Below, piece after piece: positions 16,941 to 26,598 of a stretch of 34,206 bases of DNA. A program made the translations under genes and the position numbers. Origin of the DNA: Terriglobia bacterium. Lineage in GTDB: Bacteria > Acidobacteriota > Terriglobia > JAIQFV01. The stretch lies in assembly GCA_020072965.1 (NCBI GenBank), contig JAIQFY010000056.1, positions 1-34,206 on the forward strand, given 5' to 3'. Position 1 is the first letter of the stretch; each line of letters begins with the position of its first letter. The notes beneath the pieces are model-generated. The model saw only the letters and a program-made list of their open reading frames with translations, did not search any database and was not told where the DNA came from.

Positions 16941-18164
16941 ATGATCTCAACTTTTTCATGGCTTGACTACTCAGAGAAGGAAAGACGTAGGGTCGTTGAA
17001 GTCATCAAGGCCTTTGAAGAGCCGGATACTCGGGACGAACTTGGAATCGGGGCGGTGAGGGATGGCTTTGCGGATCTTTTTTTCCCTGGGACAAGCACGA
17101 TCCAGACACGGGCCAAGTATTTCTTCTTCGTCCCGTGGGTCTATCTCCAACTCGAGCGGCAAAAGGTTCCGTCGAGTGAAATCGCCCGGAAGGCTCGCCA
17201 ACATGAAATCAGCCTTATCGATGCATTATGCAAGTCTGGGGAGAAGGACGGGGTGATCGGGATTGAAGCCCGCTCCACCCTTAAGCGGTTACCCAGCAAT
17301 ATCTACTGGCAGGGCCTGGCGACTTGGGGTATTCGCCTTTATCCAGGCTCGCAAGACCAGTATCACCGTTCAATCGGTGCTTTTTACCAGAGTAAACAAG
17401 AGCAACCGCGAAATGACGACGGCGAGCCAATTGATGGGAGTATATCCCGCAACTGGCATGCCCCGTTGCCCCATGCCCCTGGAGGTTTTCCTGATCAATC
17501 AACGTTTCGCCTCAAACCGACTGAAGCAGAATACCTCCGCGAACGCATCATGGCACGCTTGCCGGGTACGCTGTTGGCGTTCCTGGTTGATCGAGGGCAC
17601 AAGTCCGACCCAGTCGATTTCCCTTGGGAGCATCCGCAACACGCTGAATTTCCGGCTCGTTGTCGTGAGCAACTTGAGCACGCCCGAAATTTTTCCGAAA
17701 TGATCCACGGCGCCCAGCTGCTCTACAACCTTCTGCTGGCAGAAAAGACTGCCGACAAGGAAAAACTTGGCAGCTATACCAAGCGTCTTGAAGAGTGGTT
17801 CACGAGAATTCGGACGCGGTCCACGGCTTTCGACAGCTGGGATCGCCGACAATTCTGGGACGTTGTCGTTTCAGGAGGAGCGAGAGTCACGCTACTTACT
17901 CAATCCTTCATTAACACTTGGCTGGATTTGGCTTCTGGCCTGACGTCCGCAGCGACCCTTATCAAGGACGATCACGCACGCAGGTTGATTTGTGAGCGCG
18001 AACTCGCTTTGAAGCGCGATCAAGCACGCCTTCAGAATCCCCGGGCCCTCGAACTTTGGAGTGGTGCGGCTGGAACTGCCCAACTTAATTACCGCTGGCG
18101 AATAGCACAAACAATTGTAGGAGACATCCTCGAGGGCCTATTACGGGATAAGACAAATGCTTGA
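16941..18164 (+). CDS. DUF6361 family protein, first gene of a PLD/helicase defence-like cassette
   Basis: A 407-residue protein whose N-terminus (FSWLDYSEKERR, then DELGIGAVRDGFADLFFPGTS and TRAKYFFFVPW) matches what I know of the DUF6361 family. Biochemical function is not established. It is mainly helical with no nuclease or NTPase motif I can see; later parts contain WHAPLPHAPGGFP and a Trp/Arg-rich C-terminus. The ATG at 16941 follows a GAGG five bases upstream. The open frame begins at 16869, but that extension looks non-coding. Its last eight bases overlap the start of the phospholipase D-like gene, so the three downstream genes form one translationally coupled unit. It probably acts as a structural or recognition subunit for the nuclease and helicase. 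Confidence 0.75.
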   Translation: MISTFSWLDYSEKERRRVVEVIKAFEEPDTRDELGIGAVRDGFADLFFPGTSTIQTRAKYFFFVPWVYLQLERQKVPSSEIARKARQHEISLIDALCKSGEKDGVIGIEARSTLKRLPSNIYWQGLATWGIRLYPGSQDQYHRSIGAFYQSKQEQPRNDDGEPIDGSISRNWHAPLPHAPGGFPDQSTFRLKPTEAEYLRERIMARLPGTLLAFLVDRGHKSDPVDFPWEHPQHAEFPARCREQLEHARNFSEMIHGAQLLYNLLLAEKTADKEKLGSYTKRLEEWFTRIRTRSTAFDSWDRRQFWDVVVSGGARVTLLTQSFINTWLDLASGLTSAATLIKDDHARRLICERELALKRDQARLQNPRALELWSGAAGTAQLNYRWRIAQTIVGDILEGLLRDKTNA

Positions 18165-20004
18165 GCCTGACGATCGCCGCCTGCTGTTCGAAGCTCTCCG
18201 CCCGCCTGAGAGCTATACCCTTAACTGTGGAGTAGGCACCACTTTCTCGCTCGACCTCCTTGCGCTGCTTACTGTGCCACTTGCGTATACACTCTTCGAT
18301 TGGGGCGACGATGAAGACCCGTTACATGCCAATCCACTGGCCCTTCTCGAGGCGATACGAGGTAACTCCGACAAGCTCCACATCTTCTGCCAGGGAGGTC
18401 GGATTACAGTCCCAACTCGTCATCAGCATCTCTTCGGCTACTTTGAAGACTCCGTCATTCAGGTAACGCCTTCGTCTCCAGACAAGGTTTTTCATCCTAA
18501 AGTATGGATATTACGTTTCACGGCTCAGAACAAGCCTGTCCTTTACCGATTGCTTTGCATGAGCCGAAACCTTACCTTTGACTCCTCTTGGGACACTCTC
18601 CTGGTACTGGATGGTGAGTTATTCGATCGGACGAATGCCTTTGCCGTGAATCATCCCCTTGCGGATTTCGTCACGGCTCTCCCAGGGCTGGCCATTCACC
18701 CGGTTCCCCCGCCCGTGAAACTGGATATTGAGCAGATGGGGCAGGAATTGCGGCGAGTAAAATTCGAGCTGCCCGAGGGCTTTGACGACGTGGCTTTCTT
18801 CCCACTTGGTATCGAAGGTGCAAGGAGTTGGCCATTCCAGGGGCGAATTGACCGGATTCTCGTAATTTCTCCGTTCATTTCGGCAAAGTGTCTTTTGCGC
18901 TTAACGAGGGAGGGTGATCACAATATTTTAGTCAGTCGAGTGGAAAACTTGGCTGTAGTGGGACAAGGGTCACTCGAAGGATTCGAGCGAGTAAAGGTAC
19001 TCAGCGCGGGAGCCAACTTAGAGAACAGCGAGTTGGAAAGCTCGAACGGCCCTGCAGATGTCCCTTTTTCTGGATTGCATGCCAAACTCTACGTTGCAGA
19101 TGCCGGATGGCAGGCCAGCCTGTGGACGGGGTCGGCAAATGCCACGGACGGAGCGTTCAGCGGCAATGTCGAGTTTCTTGTCCGGCTGCGAGGAAGTAAG
19201 AGTCGATTCGGAGTCGATGCTGTCCTGGGCCAGGGTGATGATAAAACGAGTTTTTCCAACTTGCTGCAAGACTTTGCACCGCCACAAGAATCAGTAGATG
19301 TAGACCCAGATCAAGAGCATCTTGAGCAGCAAGTTGAAGATATCCGCCGCGCGCTCGTGCGTGCTGACCTGATCGCGAAGGTGGAGTCAGGCGGCGATAC
19401 CGGATCCTTCAAGCTCCAAATTTGGGTGGCAGCAACTCTACAGGATATCCCCAGGGAAGTCATGGTTCAATGTTGGCCGATCACCTTGCAAGAGGAACGC
19501 GGGATTCCTCTAAACAGAGGTCAAGTTATGCTGGGCGAATTCCCGCAGTTGTCATTTGAAGCCTTAACGTCATTCTTCGCCTTCAAAGTGACGGCAAGCA
19601 ATCAGGGGAAGACGGCTTCCGTACGTTTCGTTCTCAACCTGCCACTTGAGGGGGCTCCCTCCGACCGGAAGGAACGTATTCTCAGGTCTTTCCTGCACAA
19701 CCGAGGCCAGACCTTACAATTGTTGCTCTTACTTCTTTCTGATGGAGAGGCCGGCATCCCACAGTTTCTAATCCCTGGGCAAGGTTCAAAAGAAGGGCAT
19801 GACGAGAATCAATCGGTCGGTTGGGGATTCCCGCTTTTTGAATCTATGGTTCGTGCTCTTGATCGCGATCCTGCCAAACTCGAGCAAGTCGCGCGGCTGG
19901 TCGAGGACCTTCGCAAGACTCCCGAAGGTCAGGGACTACTCCCCGAGGAGTTCGACGCGGTTTGGCAGCCGATTTGGACCGCCCGTGAAAGGCTAAGAAG
20001 GTGA
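18157..20004 (+). CDS. Phospholipase D-like (HKD) nuclease-family protein
   Basis: A 615-residue protein with two HKD-type half sites. The first is around residue 113 (HPKVWILRF followed by MSRNLT). The second begins at H308 (HAKLYVAD, with K310 and D315), followed by the GSANAT turn. PLD-superfamily enzymes with this layout include nucleases such as those in DISARM-type systems; they work through a covalent phospho-His intermediate. The first half site lacks the canonical Asp, so the second is more likely to be catalytic. The C-terminal 230 residues are beta-rich then helical, and unassigned. It overlaps the DUF6361 gene by eight bases. Its stop overlaps the GTG start of the helicase by four (GTGA), an arrangement that points to equimolar production of a complex. 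Confidence 0.82.
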   Translation: MLEPDDRRLLFEALRPPESYTLNCGVGTTFSLDLLALLTVPLAYTLFDWGDDEDPLHANPLALLEAIRGNSDKLHIFCQGGRITVPTRHQHLFGYFEDSVIQVTPSSPDKVFHPKVWILRFTAQNKPVLYRLLCMSRNLTFDSSWDTLLVLDGELFDRTNAFAVNHPLADFVTALPGLAIHPVPPPVKLDIEQMGQELRRVKFELPEGFDDVAFFPLGIEGARSWPFQGRIDRILVISPFISAKCLLRLTREGDHNILVSRVENLAVVGQGSLEGFERVKVLSAGANLENSELESSNGPADVPFSGLHAKLYVADAGWQASLWTGSANATDGAFSGNVEFLVRLRGSKSRFGVDAVLGQGDDKTSFSNLLQDFAPPQESVDVDPDQEHLEQQVEDIRRALVRADLIAKVESGGDTGSFKLQIWVAATLQDIPREVMVQCWPITLQEERGIPLNRGQVMLGEFPQLSFEALTSFFAFKVTASNQGKTASVRFVLNLPLEGAPSDRKERILRSFLHNRGQTLQLLLLLLSDGEAGIPQFLIPGQGSKEGHDENQSVGWGFPLFESMVRALDRDPAKLEQVARLVEDLRKTPEGQGLLPEEFDAVWQPIWTARERLRR

Positions 20005-23000
20005 GTGGTCAACTTGCAAGGCCCAATGTTGATGAAATACTTCGCGGTCTCAAAGACTTCCAGCGAGAAACGGTGGATTATGTTTTCCATCGTCTTTATC
20101 TTGATCCGGATCACACAAGACGGTTCTTAATTGCCGACGAGGTCGGGTTGGGCAAAACTCTCGTCGCGCGCGGCCTGATAGCCAAAGCGATCGATTATTT
20201 GTGGCATGTCGACCGGATCGACATCGTTTACATTTGTTCCAATGCTGACATCGCTCGTCAGAACATTAATCGCTTGAATGCAGGTGCGGGAGACAGTTTC
20301 TCGCTCCCTACCAGACCCACACTTCTGCCTATAGTAATCAGCGACCTCAGCAAGAAGAAAGTGAATTACATCTCTTTCACGCCCGGAACAGGTCTCGATC
20401 TGACATCTGGCCTGGGAATCATCAAGGAAAGGGCCGTTATCTACCACTTGTTGGACCGGGCATGGGGGCTGAGTGGCGCTGGTCCCCTAAATGTACTCCA
20501 AGGCTTGGCAGGAAAGGAAAACTTCCGGGAAACTGTGCATTCCCTTAAAAAGGACCACCCAATCGACCAGAAGCTGGCGGATGAGTTCGGAACGATACTC
20601 AGTAGCCGAAACGACCTTCGCACCCGTTTCGATCAGCTGTGTGATCATTTCTCTCGAGCTCGAATCAACATACCTGAGGAGCAGGAGTCCGAGCGGAGGA
20701 AGTTTGTTGCTGACATTCGCGCTCTGCTGGCCCAGACCTGCATTAAAGCGCTTGAACCTGACCTGATCATCCTCGATGAGTTCCAACGTTTCAAGTACCT
20801 TCTCGACGATGACGATGAAACCGGCGAATTGGCTCGCCAACTCTTCAATTACTCAGATGAAGCTGGCGAGGCCCGTGTTCTCCTCCTCTCGGCCACCCCT
20901 TATAAAATGTACACACTCACCGATGAAGCCGGAGCGGAGGACCACTATCAAGATTTTCTGCGGACTCTCAGCTTCTTACAAGACAATTCAAATGGAACTG
21001 GAGATTTTGAATCTCTGCTTTCCGAATACCGGCACGAGTTATACCGTTTGGGAGACGGAGCGAATGCACGACTGCCTGAGATAAAAAAGGAGCTGGAAGC
21101 TAGGCTACGAAGGGTGATGGTTCGCACTGAGAGGATTGGAGTCTCGAAAGACCGAGACGGGATGCTTACAGAAATCCTTGGCCAGAATTCGAGACTGCAT
21201 GCCGATGACCTTGAATCATACATCGCCCTTCAGAACATTGGGCGGATGCTCGAGCAGGGTGACCTGATGGAGTACTGGAAATCTGCCCCTTACCTCCTGA
21301 GTTTCATGGAAGATTATGAGCTAAAGAGTGGGTTCGATGACGCAATTGATTCTCGCGAGGGGTCCGGAGAACTCGCCCGCATCATCAGTAATGCCCGGGG
21401 TTTGGTGATCCCTTGGAATGAAATAACCTCATACTCGCAAATTGATCCCAACAACGCCAGACTTCGTGGCTTGATCGCCGACACCATTGAGGTGGGCGCG
21501 TGGAAACTTTTGTGGATGCCCCCATCCTTGCCTTACTACCAGCCAGGCGGAGCCTTCTCCGATCCCGGGTTGGCACGCCTTACTAAACGCCTGGTTTTTT
21601 CTTCCTGGAAAGTCGTTCCCAAAGTTATTGCCACATTGTTGAGCTACGAAGCCGAGCGGCTGATGATCCGGTCGTTTGAAAAAGATCCCCAAAATCCTCC
21701 CGAGAACTCTCCCGACGCTCGCAAGAGGCGGCGTCCGCTACTGCGTTTCACTCGCACGGACGAACGTCTCAGTGGCATGCCCGTTCTCGGCATGATCTAT
21801 CCGTGCGTTACGTTTGCGAGAAAGTTCGATCCGCTTTCATTTATGCCAGCGGAGGCGACGAAAGAGGGACCCCCTGCCCTAGGAGACGTCATTTCGCTAG
21901 TTCAGAAACGCATTGAGGAGCTTCTCCCATCAATAATTCCAAGCGAACAACGACCTGGGCCAACGGACGAGACCTGGTATTGGGCTGCCCCAATACTGTT
22001 TGACCTGCAACTGGAAGAGGGCGCAACCCGTGATTGGTTCGCCTCAGAAGGACTCGCAGAAGAATGGCAGGGGGAAGAGGGTTCCGAGGCGGAGGGCGAA
22101 GAGGAATCCCTCTGGTCTGCCCATGTCGATAAGGCAAAACAGCTCGTTGCTGGAGAGATCCAGCTGGGTACTCTACCTCAAGATTTGTCACATGTTCTTG
22201 CTCTCATGGCTCTTGCTGGTCCCGGAGTAGCCGCGCTGCGAGCACTTTCCAGACTGTGCGGTGGCCCCTCGAGCCTATCAAACCCCGCAGTCAGGACCAG
22301 TGCGGCCACTGTAGGTTGGGCATTCCTCCGGCTCTTTAATCTACCGGAGGCTACAGCTCTTCTCCGTGGCATTAATTCGCAGGAGCCCTACTGGGAACGG
22401 GTTCTCGAATACTGCGTGGATGGGAATCTGCAATCTGTGCTCGATGAATATGTTCATATTCTTCGCGAGTCGGAAGGGCTCATGTGGAAGGAAGCGGAAA
22501 CTGTTGCAGAAGATGTCTCTTCTGCGGCCTGTCAAGCGCTTTCATTGCGAACTTCCACTCTCGGATTGGATACGATAAAGCTTGAATCCGACGAAACCAT
22601 CTCGATGGAACCCAAAGGATTGCGTGCGAGGTTTGCCCTCCGCCTGAATGAAGAAAAAGTGGATGGAACTGAACAGATTACGCGCGCCGACCAGGTTCGG
22701 AGATCGTTCAACTCGCCGTTCTGGCCCTTCGTGCTCGCAACGACCTCAATTGGCCAGGAAGGCCTCGATTTCCATCAGTACTGTCACGCTGTAGTGCACT
22801 GGAACTTGCCTTCTAACCCAGTGGACATCGAGCAGCGCGAGGGACGGATACAACGGTATAAAGGTCACGCCATACGGAAGAACGTAGCTCTCAGGATCGG
22901 AAGACCGGCAGTAACGAAGGAATTCGGCGATCCATGGGAATGTTTGTTCAGCGCTGCCGAGCAGCAGCGGCCTGCCGACGCTTCAGACCTCATCCCTTAC

Positions 23001-23246
23001 TGGGTGTATCAGATTGAAGGTGGTGCGAAAATTGAACGTCATGTACCGGCATTGCCTCTGAGTCGTGACATGGACCGGCTCAATGCGTTGCGCCGGTCGC
23101 TTGTGATCTATCGCATGGTCTTCGGGCAGCCTCGACAGGAGGATCTCATGAATTATCTTCTGACTAATGTGCCCGCCTCAGAATTACTTCATCTCATCGA
23201 AGAGCTTCGCATTGATCTGAGTCCACCACGATCATTAACTGGGTGA
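20001..23246 (+). CDS. Large SNF2/DEAD-type superfamily 2 helicase
   Basis: A 1081-residue protein. The first helicase lobe has Walker A ADEVGLGKT (about 45-53, with K52), the DEFQ box at 259-262 replacing DEAH, and motif III SATPYK at 297-302. The second lobe, near 900-960, has TTSIGQEGLDFHQYCH, then NPVDIEQREGRIQRYKGH with the arginine-finger motif VI. Between the lobes lies an insertion of several hundred residues, rich in acidic residues near 690-710. This is the design of DNA-translocating helicases in defence operons. The GTG start at 20001 overlaps the PLD-like stop by four bases with AGAAGG immediately before it. It completes the DUF6361-PLD-helicase cassette, in which it most likely scans or unwinds target DNA for the nuclease. 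Confidence 0.85.
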   Translation: MSGQLARPNVDEILRGLKDFQRETVDYVFHRLYLDPDHTRRFLIADEVGLGKTLVARGLIAKAIDYLWHVDRIDIVYICSNADIARQNINRLNAGAGDSFSLPTRPTLLPIVISDLSKKKVNYISFTPGTGLDLTSGLGIIKERAVIYHLLDRAWGLSGAGPLNVLQGLAGKENFRETVHSLKKDHPIDQKLADEFGTILSSRNDLRTRFDQLCDHFSRARINIPEEQESERRKFVADIRALLAQTCIKALEPDLIILDEFQRFKYLLDDDDETGELARQLFNYSDEAGEARVLLLSATPYKMYTLTDEAGAEDHYQDFLRTLSFLQDNSNGTGDFESLLSEYRHELYRLGDGANARLPEIKKELEARLRRVMVRTERIGVSKDRDGMLTEILGQNSRLHADDLESYIALQNIGRMLEQGDLMEYWKSAPYLLSFMEDYELKSGFDDAIDSREGSGELARIISNARGLVIPWNEITSYSQIDPNNARLRGLIADTIEVGAWKLLWMPPSLPYYQPGGAFSDPGLARLTKRLVFSSWKVVPKVIATLLSYEAERLMIRSFEKDPQNPPENSPDARKRRRPLLRFTRTDERLSGMPVLGMIYPCVTFARKFDPLSFMPAEATKEGPPALGDVISLVQKRIEELLPSIIPSEQRPGPTDETWYWAAPILFDLQLEEGATRDWFASEGLAEEWQGEEGSEAEGEEESLWSAHVDKAKQLVAGEIQLGTLPQDLSHVLALMALAGPGVAALRALSRLCGGPSSLSNPAVRTSAATVGWAFLRLFNLPEATALLRGINSQEPYWERVLEYCVDGNLQSVLDEYVHILRESEGLMWKEAETVAEDVSSAACQALSLRTSTLGLDTIKLESDETISMEPKGLRARFALRLNEEKVDGTEQITRADQVRRSFNSPFWPFVLATTSIGQEGLDFHQYCHAVVHWNLPSNPVDIEQREGRIQRYKGHAIRKNVALRIGRPAVTKEFGDPWECLFSAAEQQRPADASDLIPYWVYQIEGGAKIERHVPALPLSRDMDRLNALRRSLVIYRMVFGQPRQEDLMNYLLTNVPASELLHLIEELRIDLSPPRSLTG

Positions 23247-23544
23247 TGAGTCAGTTTTTCTTCAAAGGTTGCATGGAGGGAATGCGGACTCCGACTATCC
23301 ACGGGTCCTTCCTTAGAAATTGAATTGCACCTGGCACAGATCCGGTCGTCCCATTTGAATTTTCTTCCGATGAGGCAGCGAGCAACTATCTCCAAACTGG
23401 ATTCTTGATTAATCGGAACGAAGGATTCTGACGATAAGTTAATTTGTGTAACAAGCATCGGGGCTGGCCCGAAGAGCGGAACTGGCCTCATTTTTCAAAG
23501 GCACCAAACTTTAACTCGGGACCTCCCGACGATTGGATCTTGAA

Positions 23545-24441
23545 ATGAAGAATCGCATCTATCAATGGTTAGAGGTATCGCCGGCGCCAAACCGGACGAG
23601 CCATCTCACTCATTCTTTTCTGATGGTTTTGATTCTCTCTAACGTCCTCGTTGTGATTCTCGAATCGGTGCACACGCTAAAGGCGCGGTTTGGGAGAGAA
23701 TTCTTCTGGTTTGATGTCCTTTCTGTGAGTGTGTTCACCGTCGAGTATCTACTGCGGCTGTGGGTGTGCACATCACATCACAAATACCGTTCGCCCTTGT
23801 GGGGGCGGATCAGATTTGCTCTCTCCCCATTCGCGCTCATTGACTTGCTTGCCATTCTGCCGTTCTACCTGCCCTTCGCGCATGCCGATCTGCGGTTTCT
23901 CAGGGGAATACGCATCTTCCGGATGTTGAGAATCCTGAAAATCGGTCGCTACTCGGATGGATTCAATGTCCTCGGAAAGGTTGTGAGAGAGAAGCGCCAT
24001 CATTTGGCGGCCAGTTTTACGGTCCTGTTCACCCTGTTGATTATCGGAGCCTGCACAATGTACGAGACCGAACACCTTGTCCAGCCGGACAAGTTCTCGA
24101 ACATCCCTGCGGCCTTATATTGGGCGACCGAAACAATGGCCACGGTGGGGTATGGCGACGTGTATCCCATTACCGGAATCGGAAAATTCATTGGAGCGCT
24201 CATCGCGATCCTGGGAATTGCCGCATTTGCGTTGCCGACCGCCATTATCGGGGCAGGGTTCGTTGAGCAAATTCATGCACGGAAGGAGATACTTCAGTTT
24301 TGTCTTCATTGTGGATATCCGATGCAGGTTCTTCCTCGAATCGCACAAAGAGAAGAGACGACATTGACGACGGGACCTGGCGCCAGGAATCTACAAGATG
24401 CCGAACGTCAATATCATCCGCCAGTGCTTGTGGATCATTAG
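23545..24441 (+). CDS. Voltage-gated-type potassium channel
   Basis: A 298-residue six-span channel. Spans lie at about 24-42, 55-72, 93-111, the S4 voltage-sensor-like helix 116-133, 155-172 and 212-240. S4 carries basic residues at every third position (R117, R120, R123, R126, R129, K132). The pore loop has the full selectivity filter TVGYGD at 200-205. The cytoplasmic tail contains a C253-x2-C256 knuckle (CLHCGYP). The channel passes potassium across the inner membrane. The ATG at 23545 is chosen over an in-frame TTG at 23533. It follows the helicase by about 300 bases, so co-transcription is uncertain. Potassium-channel effectors occur in some abortive-infection systems, but nothing here ties this one to defence. 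Confidence 0.88.
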   Translation: MKNRIYQWLEVSPAPNRTSHLTHSFLMVLILSNVLVVILESVHTLKARFGREFFWFDVLSVSVFTVEYLLRLWVCTSHHKYRSPLWGRIRFALSPFALIDLLAILPFYLPFAHADLRFLRGIRIFRMLRILKIGRYSDGFNVLGKVVREKRHHLAASFTVLFTLLIIGACTMYETEHLVQPDKFSNIPAALYWATETMATVGYGDVYPITGIGKFIGALIAILGIAAFALPTAIIGAGFVEQIHARKEILQFCLHCGYPMQVLPRIAQREETTLTTGPGARNLQDAERQYHPPVLVDH

Positions 24442-24506
24442 ACCTACCTTGATTCGGGGTTGTTACGAATTCCCAAAAGACTAAACGAGGGAGATGAGTA
24501 GTTGTT

Positions 24507-24953
24507 ATGGATAGTATGGCAGCAATCCAGGCGGCCGGATCTATTGCAACAGCTGTAGGGGTGTGGTTCGCCTTTCGTCAGCTCCGGATGACCAAGCAGC
24601 AAGCCGTCGCTTCGTTCGAGAACCAGTTGAACCATCGCTACCGGGAGATTGCCGAGCAGCTCCCCGTGGATCTGCTCCTTGGCGGCTCTCTCTCTGAAGA
24701 AGATATTAAGAGGCATTTGAAATACTTCTATCAATACATCGATCTAACGAACGAAGAGATCTTTCTGCGAAAGAACGATCGGATCTCGGACTCGACTTGG
24801 GAGAGTTGGCGGGAAGGAATCGAGTGGACTCTTTCACTGCCCACTTTCAAATCAGCTTGGGAGACTATCAAGCGGCAGTTGCCGGACGGTTTCCAGGAAT
24901 TACGCCGCCTGGAAAATGAGAATTTTCGCAGAAACCCGAAAGATTGGAAGTGA
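24507..24953 (+). CDS. Hypothetical protein with N-terminal membrane anchor
   Basis: A 148-residue protein with an N-terminal hydrophobic stretch (about 5-22, AAIQAAGSIATAVGVWFAF), then a charged helical region. It resembles small single-span proteins whose cytoplasmic part begins with FRQLRMTKQQA and contains several conserved-looking Trp (W101, W104, W110). A GGGAG lies about 15 bases upstream of the ATG; a second ATG at 24516 is possible. I do not recognise a function. It is on the same strand as the channel gene, 65 bases away, and is followed by a repeat-rich spacer. Confidence 0.6.
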   Translation: MDSMAAIQAAGSIATAVGVWFAFRQLRMTKQQAVASFENQLNHRYREIAEQLPVDLLLGGSLSEEDIKRHLKYFYQYIDLTNEEIFLRKNDRISDSTWESWREGIEWTLSLPTFKSAWETIKRQLPDGFQELRRLENENFRRNPKDWK

Positions 24954-25348
24954 TCGGTCCTCGTCCATTGGAGGCAGACATCGACGGCGAAGGTCTGCCC
25001 TCAACAAGATACATTGTTAGCTTGGACAACACAGGGCTCAGATCCGGACAATTTTGTAAGAAATTTAGAATTCAGGTCAGCGACAAATTTCAAAATCTTT
25101 CGCCCCCGACGGGGCTGGTTGCCCTGGTTGATGCATGTTCCCACGGCTGTCGCCGTGGGCCAAAGATCTACGCGCCCCGCAAGCGGGGCTGAGCTCAAAA
25201 ACTCGTAAAACTCGGGACACTTCCAAATTTCCGATCGAGTTGTTGAATGGCGCGGCATCAACGACGCGCTTTTCGGCAGCGGCCAGTGTGCGTCGTGCTG
25301 GTGAAAAACCCACGAGACAGAAACTGACTCCGATTCCTGAGGCTATCA
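24954..25348. other. Spacer carrying a REP-type palindrome block
   Basis: No gene is supported. Convergent between the rightward hypothetical gene and the leftward PD40 gene, it contains the REP block at 25094-25192. Short frames here read through the repeat and are not genes. Confidence 0.6.
25094..25192. repeat. REP-like palindrome block (copy 1)
   Basis: Three GC hairpins follow one another: CGCCCCCGACGGGGC, CCCACGGCTGTCGCCGTGGG and GCCCCGCAAGCGGGGC, linked by CAAAGATCTACG. The same order recurs at 27719-27812 and partly at 27826-28095. It lies between convergent genes, a typical REP site. Confidence 0.8.
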
Positions 25349-26263
25349 CTACTTATCTTTATTATTACCACGCAGCTTCTCTCGCGTGGTGACATAGATA
25401 TCCGATTGGCCCTCGCCTCCATCACGTACGGAACTGAAGTAGAGCATGCGGCCGTCGAAGGAGAAGGACATGCGGCCCCCGTCAAAAAAAGGACCGTTGA
25501 GGATCGTGAGGTTGACCGGAACCGACCACGGGGCCGAAGAACTCTCCCTGGTCGCTGTCCACACATCCCTCTGGCCGAGTCCATCCGGGCGGGTCGAATC
25601 GAACACGATCTCCAGTCCGTCTCTCCGGACAGCCGGACCCAGTTCGTCGAACTCGGTGTTCAGTTCTGCGACAGGAGTGACTGGACCGAATGTGTCGTCG
25701 TCTCGCATGCGGGTCTCGTAGATATCAAAGCTCCCAGCGCGGTTGCTGCCAAAGTACATCACTTCTGCGCCAGTCTCGTCCTCAAAGAAATACGGTGTCT
25801 GGTCCCTCCCTGGACTGTTCACTTGGCAGCCAATGTTCTCGGGCGGTCCCCAGCCGAAGTCATCGCGCCGGTCGTGACGGCGGGAGACGTAAATATCAAG
25901 TAACCCACAACCACCCGGACGATTGCTGGCGAAGTAGAGTCGGTGCTCGTCGAGGCTGAGGGCGGGGCAGAATTCATTGGAGCTCGAATTGACGTTCGGA
26001 ACCAACTCCGGCTCCCCCCAAGGCTCATCGATGCTGGCCCGCTTGGACACGTATAGATCAAAAAGCGCTGACCCATTCGGGGAGCGCCCGAAGTACAGGC
26101 TCAGCCCGTTCTTGGAGACAGATACGCAGGTCTCGAAGGCGGACGAGTTGACTGGCGCCCCCAGGTTCACCGGAGACGACCAGTCGGTGAACTGCGCATA
26201 CAAAAGCACCGTAAAGAACACTAACATGAAACTCAAACTAATAATGACAGTCATTCGCTTCAT
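25349..26263 (-). CDS. Secreted PD40/WD40-like beta-propeller protein
   Basis: A 304-residue exported protein. Residues 1-24 are a signal peptide (MKRMTVIIS then a hydrophobic core ending LLYAQ). The rest consists of about five PD40-type blades, each with a form of LYFxSxRxGG...DIYVSxR: near 57, 105, 158, 204 and 255 onwards. This is the propeller found in TolB and in OmpA-associated surface proteins. The start at 26263 is fixed by a strong AGGAGG upstream on this strand (about 26269-26274); the frame extends further without support. The protein is probably periplasmic or extracellular; its ligand is unknown. Confidence 0.82.
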   Translation of the reverse strand: MKRMTVIISLSFMLVFFTVLLYAQFTDWSSPVNLGAPVNSSAFETCVSVSKNGLSLYFGRSPNGSALFDLYVSKRASIDEPWGEPELVPNVNSSSNEFCPALSLDEHRLYFASNRPGGCGLLDIYVSRRHDRRDDFGWGPPENIGCQVNSPGRDQTPYFFEDETGAEVMYFGSNRAGSFDIYETRMRDDDTFGPVTPVAELNTEFDELGPAVRRDGLEIVFDSTRPDGLGQRDVWTATRESSSAPWSVPVNLTILNGPFFDGGRMSFSFDGRMLYFSSVRDGGEGQSDIYVTTREKLRGNNKDK

Positions 26264-26598
26264 AAGATCCTCCTCAATAGAAACCGGCGGTCCAGACTGC
26301 GACATCCCGCCTGAACCAAGCGAGCTGTTTCCGGTCGCAGTCGTAACCGGCACGAGACTTGATCGCGATGTATTTGATCAACTACAGCCAACGATGAAGA
26401 ATGGTTCCGAAAGGGAAAATTTGGAGAAAATCCTACTCAGAATTCGTGAATAAGTAGGTTTGGCCGCGCCGAGTAAATTGCGCGCACAACCCCAATGATG
26501 TTAGCCATTAATACTATGTGAAAGTTATCACAAATACCTTCAATACACAAGGATGATTTTGATAACCGAATAAATTTGAGATAGTACCGAATTCCCCA
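26264..26598. other. Divergent intergenic region, AT-richer
   Basis: It separates the leftward PD40 gene from the rightward PD-(D/E)XK-like gene. Apart from the Shine-Dalgarno of the PD40 gene I see no clear sites. The last 12 codons before 26599, back to a stop at 26563, read in frame as a plausible protein stretch without a start codon. The following gene may therefore have lost its original N-terminus. Confidence 0.45.

Noticed and set aside
16941-23246. Assignment of the PLD-helicase cassette to DISARM
   Set aside because: DISARM needs a DUF1998 protein and a methyltransferase; neither is present, and DUF6361 is not a DISARM component I know.
24944-25192. Small plus-strand open frame after the membrane-anchored protein
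   Set aside because: It overlaps the end of the previous gene and its second half is the REP hairpin block.
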